NCBI GenBank assembly: GCA_028817225.1
Contig: JAPPQC010000011.1
Coordinates: 1 to 64,000, forward strand
Direction of reading: 5' to 3'
DNA from: Gammaproteobacteria bacterium
Lineage (GTDB): Bacteria > Pseudomonadota > Gammaproteobacteria > Poriferisulfidales > Oxydemutatoraceae
Length of the DNA stretch: 64,000 bases
Position 1 is the stretch's first letter, and each line of letters begins with the position of its first letter. A model generated the notes under the pieces. It was not told the DNA's origin. It ran no database searches and saw only the letters and a list, made by a program, of their open reading frames with translations. This document shows positions 60,698-64,000 of this stretch, in pieces. Made by a program: the position numbers and the translations under genes.

Positions 60698-61487
60698 TTT
60701 TCTCCCCTCCGTGCGAAAGACGCGGCGCGCTGCGTTCAAATGTCGTCGGCTGCACGCTTTTGCCCGCCAGCACCTTGCCGGGCGACCACGAGCCGGCGAC
60801 CGGGACGACCCGCGACAGGCGCTTGACCGCGAGCAGCGCGAACAACGCGCCGCTGAACGGCAGAACCCGCCGGCACAGCCGCGACGCCCGCCGCCCCGCG
60901 CGCTTTTTCGAGAACGAAAAAGGGAACGCGAAATAGCGCGTTTTCTCGACATCAAAGCCGAGCACCGAAAGCCATTCCCTGACGCGCAGCGCCGGGTAGA
61001 AACGCCCGCCCCACGGCGGCGCCAGGCGCGGCTTGAACCATTTCAGCAGGCCGTGGACGCCGAGCGGGTTGAAGCCGACGACAATCAGCCGCCCTTCCGG
61101 AATCAGCGTGCGGTCCACTTCGCGCAGGAATTCGTGGGGGTCGGTGCAGAACTCCAGAACATGGTGCGCGACGACGAGGTCGAGGCTGCCGGAGTCAATC
61201 GGCAGCCGCGAAAAATCCCCCACCACCTGGCTGTCCGCCTGGCGCGCGCAACTGATCGCGAAATGCGAGTGAATGAGGCCGTTGTCGAGCCACCGGCGCC
61301 CGGACTCGAACGAGCGGATGTCGAGCGCGAAATAGCCGACCGCCTGCTCCACCCAGTCCGCCACGACGGCCTCGGTGTCCTCCAGCAGTTTGCCGCCGTA
61401 GTCCTCGTGGTACCACGGCGACAGCAGCGGCGACACCTGCGGCAGCGTCAGGTGCAGGGCGTCGTGTTTGTGAAAGAGTCCCATCAT
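60678..61487 (-). CDS. Class I SAM-dependent methyltransferase (YafS-like)
   Basis: A 269-residue methyltransferase. The SAM region is diverged; [40 protein letters not shown] carries motifs III and IV of the family in part. The location just before rnhA-dnaQ corresponds to yafS of enterobacteria. Substrate unknown. MM at 61487/61484; 14 bp after the ABC ATPase stop. Confidence 0.8.
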   Translation of the reverse strand: MMGLFHKHDALHLTLPQVSPLLSPWYHEDYGGKLLEDTEAVVADWVEQAVGYFALDIRSFESGRRWLDNGLIHSHFAISCARQADSQVVGDFSRLPIDSGSLDLVVAHHVLEFCTDPHEFLREVDRTLIPEGRLIVVGFNPLGVHGLLKWFKPRLAPPWGGRFYPALRVREWLSVLGFDVEKTRYFAFPFSFSKKRAGRRASRLCRRVLPFSGALFALLAVKRLSRVVPVAGSWSPGKVLAGKSVQPTTFERSAPRLSHGGEKNARGAP

Positions 61488-61501
61488 GCCGTGCCCGCCT
61501 A

Positions 61502-63142
61502 TTATGCGGCAAAAGCGGGCAGCGCGGGCACCGCCGACAGCAATTCCCTCGTGTAACGGTGGCCCGGCGCGTCCAGCAGCGGCTCGGTTTGCCCCTGCTC
61601 GACGATGCGCCCGCGGTACACCACGGCCACTTCGTGCGCCATGTAGGCCACCACCGAGATGTCGTGCGTGATGAACAGATAACTCAGGCCGAGGTCGGCC
61701 TGCAACCGCAGGAACAGGTCGAGAATGCGCGCCTGCACCGAGACATCGAGCGCGCTGGTCGGCTCGTCCCAGATGATCAACTCCGGCTCCACCGCGAGCG
61801 CCCGCGCGATGCAGATGCGCTGGCGCTGGCCGCCGGAAAACTGGTGCGGGTGGCGGTGCATGCAATCGGGCGACAGGCCGACCTGCGCCAGCAGCGCCGC
61901 CACCCGTTCGCGCAGCGCGCCGCCGCGCGCGGCGTGGCGCGCGCGCAAGCCCTCGCCGACCAGTTGCTCGACCTGCATTTTCGGATTCAGCGACGAGAAC
62001 GGATCCTGAAAGACGATTTGCGCGCGGCGCCTGAGCCGTTGCCAGGCGTTGCCGGCGCCGCGCGCGGCGCCGCCCGGCTGCTCAAGGCGCAGTTCGCCCG
62101 CGGTCGGCTCGACCAAGCCGAGCAGCGCGCGCGCAATCGTCGTCTTGCCGCTGCCGGATTCGCCGACCAGCGCCAGCGTGCGCCCGCGCCGCAGCGCGAA
62201 CGAAACGCCGTCCACGGCCTTGATGTGGCCGACGGTGCGCTTGAACACGCCCTTCCTGACCGGAAAATGAACCGCGAGATTACGCACCTCGGCCAGTGGT
62301 TCGCCGCCTTGCGGCGGCGGCAGGCGCGCGCCGTCAAACAGCGACAGGCCGCGCTTGTCGCGCCCCGGCAGCATCGTGCACAGGCGGCGGCTGTAGTCGT
62401 GGCGCGCGCGGCTGAAAAATTCGCCGGCGCCGGCCTGCTCCAGAATCTCGCCGTCGCGCATCACCGCGATGCGCCCGGCGATGGACGAGACCACCGACAG
62501 GTCGTGCGAGATGAACAGCATCGCCATGCCGCGGTCGGCTTGCAGTTTTTTCAGCAGGTCGAGCACCTGCGCCTGTATCGTGACATCGAGCGCGGTCGTC
62601 GGTTCGTCGGCAATCAGCAACTCGGGCTCGCCGGCGAGCGCCGCCGCGATCATCACCCGCTGTTTCATGCCGCCCGACAACTCGTGCGGGTGGGAGGCGA
62701 ACACGCGCTCGGCGTCGTCAATGCCGACCTCGCCCAGCAGTTGCAGCGCCGTGCGCCGCGCGTCGCGCCCGCGCGCGCCGCGGTGCAGGCCGAGCGCCTC
62801 GGTCAACTGGCGGCCCGCCGTCAGCACCGGGTTCAGCGAGGTCATCGGCTCCTGGAAGATCATGCCGATGCTGCCGCCGCGCACCTCGCGCATCGCCATC
62901 TCGGGGCGCCTCAGCAGATTCCGGCCGTGCAGCCGCACCGCGCCGCCGCGCACGCGCAGGCCGTCGGGCAGCAGGCGCAGGATGGACAGCGCCGTCAGCG
63001 ACTTGCCGGAACCCGACTCGCCGAGCAGCGCGAAACTTTCGCCGGGGCCGATGTCGAACGCGATGTCCCGCAGCAGCGTCTCGCGCCGCCCCGGCGCCGC
63101 CGTCTCGACGCGCAAACCGCGCACGCTCAGGAGCGGTTCCAT
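61502..63142 (-). CDS. Oligopeptide ABC transporter ATPase, fused double cassette (YejF-like)
   Basis: A 546-residue protein with two ABC cassettes of the peptide/nickel family. First: Walker [10 protein letters not shown], signature [15 protein letters not shown], Walker [13 protein letters not shown]. Second: [36 protein letters not shown]. The order matches YejF. It energises import of oligopeptides. ATG 63142 overlaps the permease by 16 bp. Confidence 0.9.
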   Translation of the reverse strand: MEPLLSVRGLRVETAAPGRRETLLRDIAFDIGPGESFALLGESGSGKSLTALSILRLLPDGLRVRGGAVRLHGRNLLRRPEMAMREVRGGSIGMIFQEPMTSLNPVLTAGRQLTEALGLHRGARGRDARRTALQLLGEVGIDDAERVFASHPHELSGGMKQRVMIAAALAGEPELLIADEPTTALDVTIQAQVLDLLKKLQADRGMAMLFISHDLSVVSSIAGRIAVMRDGEILEQAGAGEFFSRARHDYSRRLCTMLPGRDKRGLSLFDGARLPPPQGGEPLAEVRNLAVHFPVRKGVFKRTVGHIKAVDGVSFALRRGRTLALVGESGSGKTTIARALLGLVEPTAGELRLEQPGGAARGAGNAWQRLRRRAQIVFQDPFSSLNPKMQVEQLVGEGLRARHAARGGALRERVAALLAQVGLSPDCMHRHPHQFSGGQRQRICIARALAVEPELIIWDEPTSALDVSVQARILDLFLRLQADLGLSYLFITHDISVVAYMAHEVAVVYRGRIVEQGQTEPLLDAPGHRYTRELLSAVPALPAFAA

Positions 63143-64000
63143 TCGCTCCTCGGATCGAACGCGTTGCGGACGCCGTCGGCGAACAGGTTGGCGCACAGCA
63201 CCAGCCCGAAAAGAAACACCATGGCGGCGAGCAGCGGCCACCACACCGCCGGCTCGCGCGCCATCTCAAGGCGCGCGCTGTTGATCATGTTGCCCCAACT
63301 GTGCATCGTCGGGTCAACGCCGATGTTGACATACGACAGCACCGCCTCGGCCAGCACCAGGCCGCTGAAGTCGAGGGCGACGGTGATGACGACGATGTGC
63401 ATCACATTCGGCAGGACATGGCGCAGCAGTATCAGCGGGCGGGCGACGCCGAGCGCGCGCGCCGCGTCAATGTAGTCCATTTCCCTGACTTTCAGCGTTT
63501 CGGCGCGCAGCAGCCGGCACAGCCCGGTCCAACTGGTAATCCCCAGGATGGCGCACAGAAACAGCAGCCGCGTGTCGGCGCGCGTCACCAGGTCGTTGAA
63601 GCGGTCGCCGTGCTGGTCCATGTACAGTTGCAGCATCAGCACCATCGCCGCCACCAGCAGCACGCCCGGAATCGAGTTCAGCGTCGTGTAGAGATACTGG
63701 ATGACATCGTCCACCCATCCCAGGAAATAACCGGCGCAGACGCCGAGCGCCAGCGCGAAGGGCAGCATGATCAGCGTCGTCAGCGTGCCAATCAGAAAGC
63801 CGGTGCGCACGCTCTTGAGCGCCTGGTACAGCACATCGCCGCCGATCTTGTCGGTGCCGAGCACATGGTATTCGCGGCCAATCCCGACGACGATAAAAAT
63901 CGCGACCACAATCAGCGCGACGGTAATAGCGACGGCGCGCAGCGGCAGGCCGCCGGTGGTGTTGCAGACGACGGCGCGCATCGCCGCCGGCGCGCGCCGC
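63127..64000 (-). CDS. Oligopeptide ABC transporter permease (DppC/YejE family), possibly partial
   Basis: At least 284 residues. VLGTDKIGGDVLYQALKSVRTGF and EMDYIDAARALGVARPLILLRHVLPN are the DppC-type entry motif and EAA loop, with five helices. An ATG at 63981 begins MRAVVCNTTGG, but the frame stays open to the window edge, and the short distance from the first helix to LGTD suggests that a larger N-terminal part lies outside. Pairs with the double-cassette ATPase. Confidence 0.8.
   Translation of the reverse strand, partial: RRAPAAMRAVVCNTTGGLPLRAVAITVALIVVAIFIVVGIGREYHVLGTDKIGGDVLYQALKSVRTGFLIGTLTTLIMLPFALALGVCAGYFLGWVDDVIQYLYTTLNSIPGVLLVAAMVLMLQLYMDQHGDRFNDLVTRADTRLLFLCAILGITSWTGLCRLLRAETLKVREMDYIDAARALGVARPLILLRHVLPNVMHIVVITVALDFSGLVLAEAVLSYVNIGVDPTMHSWGNMINSARLEMAREPAVWWPLLAAMVFLFGLVLCANLFADGVRNAFDPRSEWNRS

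Overview
The window looks like the chromosome of a free-living or host-associated methylotrophic gammaproteobacterium. Support comes from GC-rich DNA, the gene orders yhdP-rsfS-nadD-proA-holA and methyltransferase-rnhA-dnaQ (both typical of Gamma/Betaproteobacteria), a lanthanide-type methanol dehydrogenase (xoxF), a full pqqABCDE operon and a probable periplasmic DMSP lyase that suggests a marine setting. No species name can be given from sequence alone. I saw no tRNA, rRNA, CRISPR array, transposase or phage gene.

Layout. (1) 1-11854, minus strand: one uninterrupted reading frame of at least 3,950 codons running off the left edge, encoding a giant exported protein of Calx-beta domains and two seven-repeat FG-GAP/VCBS propellers, with kilobase-scale internal repeats and three in-frame CxxCH motifs. 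(2) 12.0-13.6 kb: znuC-znuB zinc importer genes. (3) 13.6-17.1 kb, minus: a tightly overlapping five-gene operon with an ExbB/MotA-like channel protein, a membrane-anchored partner, two uncharacterised envelope proteins and a DsbC-like isomerase. (4) 17.1-18.7 kb, minus: a tandem duplication of a gene for a peptide with a nitrile-hydratase-like (NHLP) leader and a Gly-Gly site, each with its own promoter, a 15-bp tandem repeat in its leader and a terminator. (5) 18.8-28.9 kb: a nitroreductase, then the substrate-binding protein, beta-propeller, ATPase and permease of a PQQ-alcohol-dehydrogenase-associated ABC system (PedA1A2BC/LutABEF type), facing a minus-strand group of cytochrome c, acetyl-CoA synthetase, aldehyde dehydrogenase and an OxlT-like MFS carrier. 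(6) 28.9-30.6 kb: a tiny ankyrin protein and a DddY-like DMSP lyase of lower GC. (7) 30.7-40.1 kb: Tat-exported deacetylase-fold protein, SoxYZ-like carrier, HExxH protein, an NMT1-type ABC importer, porin, and other exported proteins. (8) 40.2-50.9 kb, minus: sugar dehydrogenase, a proline-iminopeptidase-like hydrolase, pqqE-D-C-B-A, then a xox operon (xoxF-xoxG-xoxJ plus three accessory genes). (9) 51.1-64 kb: housekeeping genes and an oligopeptide ABC transporter running off the right edge.

How it fits together. PqqA is made into PQQ by PqqB-E; PQQ and a lanthanide form the XoxF cofactor; XoxF passes electrons to the XoxG cytochrome, with XoxJ and a rhodanese-like protein as accessories. 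The Ped/Lut-type ABC system at 19.4-23.2 kb is a candidate for lanthanide handling, and aldehyde dehydrogenase plus acetyl-CoA synthetase would carry aldehydes and acids from alcohol oxidation to acetyl-CoA. The DMSP lyase would add acrylate and DMS as substrates. The least explained items are the giant CxxCH-bearing Calx-beta protein, the duplicated NHLP peptides with their repeat leaders, and the channel-protein operon at 13.6-17.1 kb.
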